A stretch of DNA of 64,000 bases from positions 1,230,427 through 1,294,426 of the forward strand of contig NZ_BMID01000001.1 in assembly GCF_014641655.1 (NCBI RefSeq). The letters run 5' to 3'. The notes beneath the pieces were generated by a model. The model was not told the origin of the DNA, did not search any database, and saw only the letters and a program-made list of their open reading frames with translations. Every line of letters begins with the position of its first letter. Positions within the stretch are counted from its first letter, which is position 1. The stretch comes from Pseudoblastomonas marina (GTDB taxonomy: Bacteria > Pseudomonadota > Alphaproteobacteria > Sphingomonadales > Sphingomonadaceae). Both the position numbers and the translations under genes were made by a program. Positions 37,057-45,189 of the stretch are shown one piece after another.

Positions 37057-37695
37057 CTAATGCGGTTTCTTGAGCGCGGCGATCAGGTTGATCGCAATCG
37101 AGATCCTGGTGCCCTTGCCGTGGAACGGGCGCACCGCGTGCTGGAGCCAGCTGGGGAAAATCACGATCTGGCCCGAGCTCGGACGCAGCGAGACCTCGTT
37201 CGCCATCTGAGCGCCTTCGCTGTCGGCGAGACGCAGGTCGGGCGCGGTCATCCGGACCATCGGCATGCGCGGGTCGAGCAATTGCAGCTCCCCGCCGAGC
37301 GCCGGGTCGTCGTCGCCCTCATACCCGTCGTCGATATAGGCGACCGCCGACCAGAAACTGCCGGGGTGGTAGTGATACTGGTTGGCGTTGCCCGCGACGC
37401 TAACATTGGCCCACATCTCGGGCACCCAGCCATAGCGCGTGGCATGGGGTGACTTGCTGTCGATGGTGAGTTCGTCGGCCATCGTCATCGCCTTGTAGGC
37501 GAGCGCGCGCGCCGCCTCGCCGCCCCAGTCGATCATGTTGGTGTTCGAATGCCACCCGCCGACATTCGAAATCTGGACCCCGTTCGCGTCGCGCGCCCGC
37601 TCCGCCTCGATCGAACGGCGCAGCTCGGCGATGCCTTCGGGGCTCTTGAGCGTGTCCGCAGCGAACGGGGTGGGAAAGAGATCGCGGCGGTTCAT
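37057..37695 (-). CDS. Putative 2OG-Fe(II) oxygenase (TIGR02466-like)
   Basis: The 212-residue protein begins LFPTPFAAD and carries YHYHPGSFWSAVAYID near residue 105 and a distal SWLQHAVRPF near residue 185, followed by RISIAINL. These are the metal- and 2-oxoglutarate-binding positions of the double-stranded beta-helix in the TIGR02466 group. The substrate is unknown. It starts five bases after the pgk stop, so it is probably cotranscribed with pgk, which makes the pairing with a glycolytic gene notable. Confidence 0.8.
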   Translation of the reverse strand: MNRRDLFPTPFAADTLKSPEGIAELRRSIEAERARDANGVQISNVGGWHSNTNMIDWGGEAARALAYKAMTMADELTIDSKSPHATRYGWVPEMWANVSVAGNANQYHYHPGSFWSAVAYIDDGYEGDDDPALGGELQLLDPRMPMVRMTAPDLRLADSEGAQMANEVSLRPSSGQIVIFPSWLQHAVRPFHGKGTRISIAINLIAALKKPH

Positions 37696-37699
37696 CGGG

Positions 37700-38899
37700 T
37701 CAGCCTTTCAGCGCGGCCACCCCGGGCAGGGTCTTGCCTTCCATCCATTCGAGGAACGCGCCACCGGCAGTCGAAACGTAGGTGAACTCGCTCTCGACCC
37801 CTGCATGCGCGAGCGCGGCGATGGTGTCGCCACCGCCTGCGACCGAGATCAGCGATCCGTCCTGCGTTAGCGCCGCGGCGGTCTTGGCCAGCGCGACGGT
37901 GGCCTCGTCGAAGGGCTCGGTCTCGAACGCGCCGAGCGGACCGTTCCAGACCAGCGTGCGGCAGGTCTTGAGCACGTCGGCGAGCGCCTCGACCGCGAGC
38001 GGGCCGATATCGAGAATCATCTCGTCGGCGCCGACTTCGTGGACGTTGCAGACCCGCTTGCTGGGCGGATTGGCCGCGAATTCCTTCGCCACCACGACAT
38101 CGTAAGGCAGGTGCACGGTGCAGCCCGCCTGGTCGGCCGCGTCCATGATCGCGTTGGCGGTATCGGTGAGGTCGTGCTCGCACAGCGACTTGCCGACATT
38201 CACCCCGCGGGCGGCGAGGAATGTGTTCGCCATGCCCCCACCGATGATCAGGTGCTGGACCTTGTGGACGAGGTTTTCGAGCACGGCGAGCTTGGTCGAG
38301 ACCTTGGCCCCGCCAACCACCGCCGCGACCGGCGTTTCCGGCGAACCGAGCGCAGCGTCGAGCGCCTTGAGTTCGGCCTCCATCGCGCGGCCTGCATAGG
38401 CGGGCAGCAGGTGCGCGAGCCCCTCGGTCGAGGCGTGCGCGCGATGCGCCGCCGAGAACGCATCGTTGACGTAAAGGTCCGCATGTTCGGCCATCGCCCC
38501 GGCGAATTCGGAATCGTTCGCCTCTTCGCCCGGCCAGAACCGGACATTGTCGAGCAGGCCGATATCGCCGTTGCGCAGGATGCCGATCGATTGTTCGACC
38601 ACCGGTCCGCCGACCTCGGAGATGAACATCACCTCCTTGCCCAGCACGTCCTCGACATCGTCCTGCACGAAGCTGGTCGAGAGCGTCGAGTGGCGCATGC
38701 CCTTCGGTCGTCCGAAATGCGCGAGCAGCAGGACCTTCGCCCCCTTGTCCGAAAGTTCGAGGATCGTGGGCGCGACCGCCTTCACCCGGGTGAGGTCGGT
38801 CGCGCGCCCGTCCTTCATCGGCAGGTTGAGATCGACGCGCACGAGCGCGACCTTGCCGGCGATGTCACCGAGATCGTCGAGGGTTTTGAACTGCGCCAT
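37700..38899 (-). CDS. pgk: Phosphoglycerate kinase
   Basis: Pgk interconverts 1,3-bisphosphoglycerate and 3-phosphoglycerate with ADP/ATP. The 399-residue length fits. Motifs include [39 protein letters not shown] and the nucleotide region [13 protein letters not shown] with the final GGGDTIAAL. The second of two adjacent ATGs (38899) is preferred because it lies six bases after GGAG. A REPIN-like element fills the space between gap and this ribosome site. The gene is followed within five bases by the oxygenase gene. Confidence 0.96.
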   Translation of the reverse strand: MAQFKTLDDLGDIAGKVALVRVDLNLPMKDGRATDLTRVKAVAPTILELSDKGAKVLLLAHFGRPKGMRHSTLSTSFVQDDVEDVLGKEVMFISEVGGPVVEQSIGILRNGDIGLLDNVRFWPGEEANDSEFAGAMAEHADLYVNDAFSAAHRAHASTEGLAHLLPAYAGRAMEAELKALDAALGSPETPVAAVVGGAKVSTKLAVLENLVHKVQHLIIGGGMANTFLAARGVNVGKSLCEHDLTDTANAIMDAADQAGCTVHLPYDVVVAKEFAANPPSKRVCNVHEVGADEMILDIGPLAVEALADVLKTCRTLVWNGPLGAFETEPFDEATVALAKTAAALTQDGSLISVAGGGDTIAALAHAGVESEFTYVSTAGGAFLEWMEGKTLPGVAALKG

Positions 38900-38909
38900 C
38901 ATTTACTCC

Positions 38910-38987
38910 GTCATTCCGGCAAATGCCGGAATCCAGTCTGGACCGTGCGACACCTGCCGTCTGGACCCCGGCCTGCGCCGCGGTGAC
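38910..38987. repeat. Palindromic REP-doublet (REPIN-like) element, copy 2, between gap and pgk
   Basis: A 78-base element begins GTCATTCCGGC and ends GCGGTGAC. The left end is a hairpin (TTCCGGC/GCCGGAA), then ATCCAGTCTGGA and, on the right, TCTGGACCCCGGCC. It is related to the element at 31460-31535, with the right arm more diverged. It fills nearly the whole gap-pgk intergenic space inside an operon. Confidence 0.7.
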
Positions 38988-38995
38988 GATAGGGC

Positions 38996-40003
38996 CTAGA
39001 TCAGCCCCGCCATCACGCCGGCGGTGTCGATCATGCGGTTCGAGAAGCCCCACTCGTTGTCGTACCAGCTGACGACGCGGGCGAGCTTGCCTTCCATCAC
39101 GCTGGTTTCGAGGCTGTCGACCGTCGAGCTGGCCGGATAGTGGTTGAAGTCGCTGCTGACGAGCGGCTGGTCGGTGTAGTCGAGCACGCCCTTCATCGCG
39201 CCTTCGGACGCGGCCTTGAGCGCGGCGTTCAGTTCCTCGGCGCTGGTGTCGCGGCCGGGGGTGAAGACGAGGTCGACGAGGCTGACATTCGGCGTCGGGA
39301 CGCGCACCGAGGAGCCGTCAAGCTTGCCGGCGAGTTCGGGCAGGACGAGGCCGACCGCGCGGGCGGCGCCGGTGGTGGTCGGGATCATGTTCTGGGCCCC
39401 GCCGCGCGCCCGGCGCATGTCGCCATGCATCTGGTCGAGCATGCGCTGGTCGTTGGTGTAGGAATGGATCGTGGTCATGAAGCCGCGCTCGATCCCGACA
39501 GTGTCGTGCAGCACCTTGGCGACCGGCGACAGGCAGTTGGTGGTGCAGCTGGCGTTCGACACGATCACGTCTTCGCTGGTCAGCGTGTCGTGGTTCACGC
39601 CGTAGACGATCGTGGCCGAGACGTTCTTCGCCGGGGCCGAGATCAGCACACGCTTCGCGCCCGCCTTGAGGTGCGGTTCGGCAGCTTCGTGGCTCTGGAA
39701 GAAGCCGGTGCATTCGAGCACGATGTCGATGCCCTGCTCGCCATGCGGGAGGTTGCCCGGATCGCGCTCGCTGGTGACGGCGATCTTCTTGCCGTTCACG
39801 ACGAGGTGATCGCCATCGACGTCGACGCTGCCGGGGAAGCGGCCATGGGTGCTGTCGTACTGGAACAGCAGCGCGTTCGACTTGGTGTCGGCGAGATCGT
39901 TGATGCTGACCAGTTCGAGATCGTGATCGTCACGCTCGAGGATCGCGCGCGCGACAAGGCGACCGATGCGCCCGAAACCGTTGATTGCAACCTTGGTCGC
40001 CAT
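38996..40003 (-). CDS. gap: Glyceraldehyde-3-phosphate dehydrogenase, type I
   Basis: The enzyme oxidises glyceraldehyde 3-phosphate to 1,3-bisphosphoglycerate. The 335-residue protein has the N-terminal nucleotide fold [15 protein letters not shown] and the active-site segment [12 protein letters not shown] with catalytic cysteine near residue 155. [14 protein letters not shown] and the C-terminal [13 protein letters not shown] are further family signatures. It lies 15 bases after the tkt stop in the same direction, with pgk after the palindromic repeat. Confidence 0.97.
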   Translation of the reverse strand: MATKVAINGFGRIGRLVARAILERDDHDLELVSINDLADTKSNALLFQYDSTHGRFPGSVDVDGDHLVVNGKKIAVTSERDPGNLPHGEQGIDIVLECTGFFQSHEAAEPHLKAGAKRVLISAPAKNVSATIVYGVNHDTLTSEDVIVSNASCTTNCLSPVAKVLHDTVGIERGFMTTIHSYTNDQRMLDQMHGDMRRARGGAQNMIPTTTGAARAVGLVLPELAGKLDGSSVRVPTPNVSLVDLVFTPGRDTSAEELNAALKAASEGAMKGVLDYTDQPLVSSDFNHYPASSTVDSLETSVMEGKLARVVSWYDNEWGFSNRMIDTAGVMAGLI

Positions 40004-40018
40004 GTGAATAACTCCTGA

Positions 40019-42007
40019 TTAGGCTTTGAGTTTGTTCATGATTTGCGGGACGATCGCGTCCACGGTGAAACCGAATTTCTCGAACAGGTCGCCCGCGGGC
40101 GCGGAGGCGCCGAAACGGTCGAGACCGATCTGGAGGCCGTTCGCCATCGTGTAGCGTTCCCAGCCCAAAGTCGCGCCGGCCTCGATCGAAACGCGCAGGA
40201 TTTCGCTTGGTGCTGCATCGGGCAGGAGGTCGGCCTTGTAAGCCTCGTCCTGCTGCTCGAACAGTTCCATCGAGGGCATCGAGATCACGTCCGCGCCGAC
40301 GCCCTTCTCCTCGAGCGCCTTGGCGGTGTCGAGCGCGAGCGCCACTTCCGAACCGGTCGCGATCAGGATCACCTTGCGATCGGCATCGGCAGCCTTGAGG
40401 CGATAGGCGCCCTTCGCCGATAGCATATCGCCATCATGACGGACCTGCGGCAGGCCCTGGCGCGACAGGCACAGCACCGAGGGCGTGTACTTGTCTTGCA
40501 GCGCGAGCTGCCAGCACTCGGCGGTTTCGATCACGTCGGCCGGGCGGAAGACGTTGAGATTGGGGATCAGGCGCAGGCTCATCACCTGCTCGATCGGCTG
40601 ATGCGTGGGCCCGTCTTCGCCGAGCCCGATGCTGTCATGCGTCATCACGTAGATCACGCGCGTCTGCTGGAGCGCGGAGAGACGGATCGCGTTGCGGCAA
40701 TAATCGCTGAAGATCAGGAAGGTGCCGCCATAGGGGATCACCCCGCCATGCAGCGCCATGCCGTTCATCGCCGCCGACATACCGAATTCGCGGATGCCCC
40801 AATAGAGGTAGCGGCCAGAGTAATCGTCGGCGGTGAACGGACCGATTTCGCCCGCCTTGGTGTTGTTCGAACCGGTCAAATCGGCGCTGCCGCCAATCGT
40901 CTCGGGCACCAGCGGGTTGATCACCTCGAGCGCCATCTGCGAGGCCTTGCGAGTGGCGACCTTCTGGTCGTCGTCGAGCCAAGCGGCGAACGCCTTTTCG
41001 ATTTCGCCCATGTCGGGCAATTCACCTGCCATCCGGCGCTCGAATTCGTTCGCCATGGCGTGGCCCGAGAGGCGTTGTTTCCACTCGCCATGCGCGGACT
41101 TGCCCGCCTCTCCGGTGGCGCGCCAGTCGTCGCGGATATCCTGCGGGATCTCGAACGGAGGGTGGTTCCAGCCCAGTTCCTCGCGCGCGGCGGCGATCTC
41201 GTCGTCGCCCAGCGGCGCGCCGTGGGTCGCGGCAGTGCCCTGCTTGTTGGGCGCGCCCTTCCCGATAACGGTCTTGCACACGACCAGCGACGGCTTGGTG
41301 GTCTCGTCGCGCGCCGCAGCCAGCGCCTGTTCGATCTCGGCAAAATCGTGGCCATCGCACTCGACCACGTGCCATCCGGTGGCGCGGTAGCGCGCGGGGA
41401 TGTCCTCGCAGGTCGACAGGTCGGTCGAGCCGTCGATGGTGATCGCATTGCTGTCGAACAGGACGTTGAGGCGTCCGAGGCCGTGATGTCCGGCAAGCCC
41501 GATCGCCTCGTGGTTGATGCCTTCCATCAGGCAGCCGTCGCCCGCGATCACCCAGGTACGGTGATCGACCAGCTCGTCGCCGAACACGGCATTGAGGTGG
41601 CGTTCGGCCATCGCCATGCCCACCGCCATCGCGAGGCCCTGCCCCAGCGGGCCGGTGGTGCATTCGACGCCATCGAGCAGGAAGTTTTCCGGGTGCCCGG
41701 CGCAGGGGCTGCCGAGTTGCCGGAAATTGCGGATGTCGTCCATCGTCGGACGTTCGTAGCCCGACAGGTGGAGCAGGCTGTAGATCAGCATCGAGCCGTG
41801 GCCCGCGCTCAGCACGAAGCGATCGCGATCAGCCCAGTCGGGGGCCGAGGGATCGAATTTGAGGAATTTCGACCACAGCACCGTCGCCACGTCGGCCATG
41901 CCCATCGGCATACCCGGATGGCCGGAATTCGCCGCCTGTACTGCATCCATGGACAGGGCGCGGATCGCATCGGCCATCGGCGCGAGGCGGGAAGGATCGA
42001 GGCTCAT
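40019..42007 (-). CDS. tkt: Transketolase
   Basis: A thiamine-diphosphate enzyme moving two-carbon units in the pentose phosphate pathway. The 662-residue length is normal. Motifs are SGHPGMPMGMAD, SAGHGSMLIYSLLHL, the TPP-binding VIAGDGCLMEGINHEAIGLAG, and the pyrimidine-domain SIGLGEDGPTHQPIEQV. ATG 42007 starts the family-like sequence (MSLDPSRLAPMADAIRAL); a longer frame to 42082 does not. It is the first gene of the tkt-gap-pgk cluster and is divergent from the zapA locus. Confidence 0.97.
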   Translation of the reverse strand: MSLDPSRLAPMADAIRALSMDAVQAANSGHPGMPMGMADVATVLWSKFLKFDPSAPDWADRDRFVLSAGHGSMLIYSLLHLSGYERPTMDDIRNFRQLGSPCAGHPENFLLDGVECTTGPLGQGLAMAVGMAMAERHLNAVFGDELVDHRTWVIAGDGCLMEGINHEAIGLAGHHGLGRLNVLFDSNAITIDGSTDLSTCEDIPARYRATGWHVVECDGHDFAEIEQALAAARDETTKPSLVVCKTVIGKGAPNKQGTAATHGAPLGDDEIAAAREELGWNHPPFEIPQDIRDDWRATGEAGKSAHGEWKQRLSGHAMANEFERRMAGELPDMGEIEKAFAAWLDDDQKVATRKASQMALEVINPLVPETIGGSADLTGSNNTKAGEIGPFTADDYSGRYLYWGIREFGMSAAMNGMALHGGVIPYGGTFLIFSDYCRNAIRLSALQQTRVIYVMTHDSIGLGEDGPTHQPIEQVMSLRLIPNLNVFRPADVIETAECWQLALQDKYTPSVLCLSRQGLPQVRHDGDMLSAKGAYRLKAADADRKVILIATGSEVALALDTAKALEEKGVGADVISMPSMELFEQQDEAYKADLLPDAAPSEILRVSIEAGATLGWERYTMANGLQIGLDRFGASAPAGDLFEKFGFTVDAIVPQIMNKLKA

Positions 42008-42170
42008 ATGTTGGTCGGCTCCGGGAGGTCGGCGTGAGTCGCGTGCGCGGTCTCCCCTTGCAACGGTGCCGGGGCACGTCAAGCGCGCTGGCGACGCGTT
42101 TCTTGGGATAAGTCCTCACCAAAAGCCGCCAAGCCCTTGCTTTGCCCGACAAAGGGACTAGCCGGGAAGG

Positions 42171-42362
42171 ATGGACAGCTCTTCGCATGCGCTATCCCGG
42201 ATCGACGCCGCGCTGGCGCGGATCGAATCCGCCCTGCCCAAGCGGCTCGCCGAGCGCGATCTCCTCGCCACCCAGCACGACGCCCTGCGCGAGGAAGTGA
42301 GCCAGGCCCTGGGCGATATCGATGCGCTGATCGCCGATGCCTCGGAAGGGAACGGCAAGTGA
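42171..42362 (+). CDS. Small coiled-coil-like protein upstream of ZapA
   Basis: The 63-residue product is almost wholly predicted helix with heptad-like hydrophobics (RIDAALARIESAL, LATQHDALREEVSQAL). It precedes zapA, and the two overlap (GTGA), so they are translationally coupled. The layout recalls small division-associated coiled coils such as ZapB, but the similarity is only in composition. I do not assign a function; a role with ZapA is inference. Confidence 0.7.
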   Translation: MDSSSHALSRIDAALARIESALPKRLAERDLLATQHDALREEVSQALGDIDALIADASEGNGK

Positions 42363-42661
42363 GCAACGTCACCCTTTCGATCGGCGGTCGCGATTTCCGC
42401 GTCGGCTGCCGCGACGGGCAGGAAGACCAGATCCGCAAGCTCGGCGCAATGATCGACGACAAGGTGCGCGAGGCCAATGTCGACAACCGTTCGCCGTCCG
42501 AAATGCTGCTGTTCGCCTCGCTCCTGCTCGCCGACGAGGTGAAGAGCGCAGCGCCGAAGGGCGGCGGCACGCCCGCGGCAAGCGACGAAACGCTGGATTC
42601 GATCGCCAACCGGCTCGAAAGCCTCGCATCGCGGCTTGAGCAGGCGGCGCCGAATACCTAA
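42359..42661 (+). CDS. zapA: Cell division protein ZapA
   Basis: ZapA stabilises FtsZ filaments at the division site. The 100-residue protein has the expected N-terminal domain (NVTLSIGGRDFRVGCRDGQE, then LRKLGAMIDDKV-like helix) and a C-terminal coiled coil ending in LESLASRLEQAAPNT. The GTG start at 42359 overlaps the stop of the small upstream gene. 6S RNA and fau follow, an arrangement shared with other proteobacteria. Confidence 0.92.
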   Translation: MSNVTLSIGGRDFRVGCRDGQEDQIRKLGAMIDDKVREANVDNRSPSEMLLFASLLLADEVKSAAPKGGGTPAASDETLDSIANRLESLASRLEQAAPNT

Positions 42662-42664
42662 ATA

Positions 42665-42850
42665 CCGCACCAGGCGGGGCTGCCCGGAACGAGCCGACCG
42701 AATATCCCTGAGGCTATAAGCAATCCTAGGGAGCTGTCCCTGCCCTGATCCACCGGTTCGGCCGTGGGATCGGGGTAAACGGCGCCCACCTGACGTTTTG
42801 GCGTCAGTGGATTTCACGGCAAACGACCCATGGTGGCTCCGCCGCTACCG
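42665..42850 (+). ncRNA. ssrS: 6S RNA
   Basis: The region between zapA and fau is where 6S RNA lies in many proteobacteria. The ends form a 12-pair closing stem, GGCGGGGCTGCC at 42673-42684 with GGTGGCTCCGCC at 42832-42843, including three G-T pairs. An internal region, with CCCTGAGGCTATAAGC and a downstream GGGATCGGGG, fits the large central bubble that mimics an open promoter. 6S RNA binds sigma-70 RNA polymerase. Boundaries are approximate. Confidence 0.8.
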
Positions 42851-42871
42851 ATTTCAGGGGGGACGAAGCAG

Positions 42872-43444
42872 TTGGACACGAAAGACGCGACCCGCAACCG
42901 CATGCGCCAGATCCGCCGCGCGGAATTCGAGAGCCATGACGAGGGCACTGCCGCGCTGCGCTTCCTGCGCCCGCCCGAAGTGCTGGTGAAGAAACTACCC
43001 AAGGACGCGTCGATCGGTTTCTATCGCTCGCGCACCACAGAGGCGCCGACGATCCGCTATGCCGAGTTCTTCCACGAGCGCGGGCACAAGCTCGCGCTGC
43101 CGTGGGCCGCGCATGCACGCGACGGGATCACCTTTCGCGAATGGAAGGACCCGTTCGACGAGGACGAGCTCGAGAAGGATCCGTTCGGCGGCGTGCAGCC
43201 GACTTCCGACGCGGCCGAGATGATCCCCGACGTGATCTTCGTGCCCGGACTGGGCTTCACCGCGAATTGCGACCGGATCGGGCGCGGCGGCGGGCATTAC
43301 GACCGCTGGCTGGCGAAGAACCGCGATACGATCGCGATCGGCATGGCGTGGGATGCGCAGGTGGTCGAAAGCCTCCCGCTGGACGAGCACGACCAGCATC
43401 TCGATTTCGTCGTCACCCCCACCAAGATTTACGAGCGCGGCTGA
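42872..43444 (+). CDS. fau: 5-formyltetrahydrofolate cyclo-ligase family protein
   Basis: The enzyme converts 5-formyl-THF to 5,10-methenyl-THF. The 190-residue protein shows RMRQIRRAEFESH at the start, KLALPWAAHARDGITFREW, and the signature DVIFVPGLGFTANCDRIGRGGGHYDRWL. The TTG at 42872 is chosen: it lies beyond the 6S RNA closing stem and after a purine-rich AGGGGGGACGAAG. An ATG at 42830 would start inside the RNA stem, and one at 42902 would shorten the family-like N-terminus. It is the usual partner of 6S RNA. Confidence 0.88.
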   Translation: MDTKDATRNRMRQIRRAEFESHDEGTAALRFLRPPEVLVKKLPKDASIGFYRSRTTEAPTIRYAEFFHERGHKLALPWAAHARDGITFREWKDPFDEDELEKDPFGGVQPTSDAAEMIPDVIFVPGLGFTANCDRIGRGGGHYDRWLAKNRDTIAIGMAWDAQVVESLPLDEHDQHLDFVVTPTKIYERG

Positions 43445-43671
43445 TGCGGACCGAGCCGACCTGGCGCATCCCGATCGGGATCCTCGGCCTGCTGCTCGCG
43501 CTGGCACTGTACGGGATCGCGATCGCGACCTGGATCGCCCCCGCGATCGAAGGCTGGAACGCGCTTTTGCAGACCTTGGTGTACCTGGTGCTCGGCGTGC
43601 TGTGGCTCGTGCCCCTGCGCCGTTTCCTGATCTGGATGGAAACGGGCAGCATCCACCCGCCTAGAAGCTGA
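43444..43671 (+). CDS. DUF2842 family small membrane protein
   Basis: The 75-residue protein has two hydrophobic helices (IPIGILGLLLALALYGIAIATWI and LLQTLVYLVLGVLWLVP) and matches the alphaproteobacterial DUF2842 pattern, ending PLRRFLIWMETG. No function is known. Its ATG overlaps the fau stop (TGATG), so it is coupled to fau. Its end overlaps the convergent GST gene by 11 bases. Confidence 0.82.
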   Translation: MRTEPTWRIPIGILGLLLALALYGIAIATWIAPAIEGWNALLQTLVYLVLGVLWLVPLRRFLIWMETGSIHPPRS

Positions 43672-44374
43672 AGACCATCGTTTCGCGGCCATCCTTTTCG
43701 GTTGCGCGCTGGAACGAGGGCAGATCGCGGACCTGCTGGAGCCAGCGGCGGATGTTCGGTCGGTCGGCCCCGATGCGCCCCTGCGCTTCCGCCGAAAAGA
43801 TCGAATAGCTCAGCGTGATGTCGGCTGCGGTGAGCTTGTCGCCGGCAAGCCACTCATTGGGGCCAAGATCGGCTTCCATCTGATCGAAGATCGCCTTGAG
43901 GCGCGGCTGGACGAGCATCTCGCGCACCTTACCCGTTACCTTCTTCACCACCGGGCGCAGCAGCGCCGGCGTGCGCGCGGTCATAACCGTCAGGATGCCG
44001 TTCATGAACTGCATCGGCATCAGGCTCCCGTTCCCGGCGTGGAACCAGAACAGGTAGTCGGGTCGCGTCGGATCGCCCGCACCGGGGCGCAGCGTGCTGT
44101 CGGGATGCGAATCGAGGATATGGTCGATCACCGCATTGCTCTCGGCGAGCACCAGCCCCTCGTCATCGGTGATGACGGGTGCGGTGCCGAGCGGCGACAA
44201 TTCCTTGAGCTCGGTCGGGGCGAGCCGCGTTTCCGGATCGCGGTCGTACTTGCGGAGATTGTAATCCGCCTCGAGCTCCTCGAGCAGCCAGAGGATACGG
44301 AAGCTCTGCGAATATTCGAGATGGTGCAGGGTCAGCAAGGAACGGTCTCCGATAGCATGTTCGACGCGCCTCAT
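43661..44374 (-). CDS. Glutathione S-transferase family protein
   Basis: A 237-residue protein with an N-terminal thioredoxin fold (LTLHHLEYSQSFRILWLLEEL, then VITDDEGLVLAESNAVIDHIL) and a helical C-terminal domain (NEWLAGDKLTAADITLSYSI), the standard GST layout. The substrate is unknown. ATG 44374 is given; a TTG 12 codons later (LLTLHHLE) would better match family starts. It is followed by the convergent DUF2842 gene. Confidence 0.88.
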   Translation of the reverse strand: MRRVEHAIGDRSLLTLHHLEYSQSFRILWLLEELEADYNLRKYDRDPETRLAPTELKELSPLGTAPVITDDEGLVLAESNAVIDHILDSHPDSTLRPGAGDPTRPDYLFWFHAGNGSLMPMQFMNGILTVMTARTPALLRPVVKKVTGKVREMLVQPRLKAIFDQMEADLGPNEWLAGDKLTAADITLSYSIFSAEAQGRIGADRPNIRRWLQQVRDLPSFQRATEKDGRETMVFSF

Positions 44375-44430
44375 CGCAGGCCCCGAGGGGCTGGCGCAAG
44401 GACAATCATGCGATGGAGAAAATCCCCAAG

Positions 44431-44507
44431 TGGCGCGAGTGACGGGACTTGAACCCGCGACCTTCGGCGTGACAGGCCGACACTCTAACCAACTGAGCTA
44501 CACCCGC
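44431..44507 (-). tRNA. tRNA-Asp (anticodon GTC)
   Basis: A 77-base cloverleaf: acceptor GCGGGTG with CACTCGC, D-arm GCTCAGTTGGTTAGAGT, anticodon loop CTGTCAC giving GTC, T-loop TTCAAGT, discriminator G and encoded CCA. Confidence 0.95.
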
Positions 44508-44614
44508 GTAGCCACTTGGGAGCCGCGCCACTACGGCGCAGGCGGACCCTTGTCAACGAACGAAATCGGGAAAAATCACCTATCCCCGTATCGGGGCGTC
44601 GGAGCGTGCTGGAA

Positions 44615-45184
44615 TCAGCAGTTTTCGTACTTCCAGTTGCGCTTCTTGCCCTCGCCGATCCATTCGCAGGCGGTCGCGATTCGCTTCGCTCGAGTCGCCT
44701 CGCGCTTGGCCCCGATGATCCAGGCGAGATAGTCGCGCCGCTGCGCGTCGGTGAATCCGTCCCACGCCTGGCGCGCGCCTTCGGCCCGATCGAGTGCGGT
44801 GGCGAAATCGTCGGGCATGGGAATCGCGGGCTTGGGCTTTGCTGCGGGCTTGCGCCCGGCTTTCACAGCGCCGGCTGCCTGCTGCAGCCGGACAACGAGC
44901 TCTCGATCGGCCGGCAGGTCTTCCAGCGCGCGAATCTTGCCCAGCTGGCCCATCCCTTCCGCGGTCGACGATTCGGGATGGATGATCATCGCGCAATGCG
45001 CCTTGAACGCCGCCATCCCGGCGACATTCCTGCCGCCCATCATGACATGCGGCATGCCCCATTTCACGCCCTCCTCGCCCTCGGGCAGCGCTTGCTGCCA
45101 GAGCATGCGAAGGTGGCGCAGGATGGGCTGCGCGAAACTGCCCGCTTTCTCGATATAGTCGTCGATCCGCGGGTCGGTTTTCAT
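44615..45184 (-). CDS. YdeI/OmpD-associated family protein with DUF1801 domain
   Basis: The 189-residue protein starts MKTDPRIDDYIEKAGSFAQPIL and carries a DUF1801 domain (GVKWGMPHVMM near residue 42). The C-terminal YdeI-type part reads LDRAEGARQAWDGFTDAQRRDYLAWIIGAKREATRAKRI. The family is of unknown function; YdeI was linked to peptide resistance in enterobacteria. It starts six bases after the E2 gene stop, so it probably ends the BCKDH operon. Confidence 0.82.
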   Translation of the reverse strand: MKTDPRIDDYIEKAGSFAQPILRHLRMLWQQALPEGEEGVKWGMPHVMMGGRNVAGMAAFKAHCAMIIHPESSTAEGMGQLGKIRALEDLPADRELVVRLQQAAGAVKAGRKPAAKPKPAIPMPDDFATALDRAEGARQAWDGFTDAQRRDYLAWIIGAKREATRAKRIATACEWIGEGKKRNWKYENC

Positions 45185-45189
45185 GCGCG

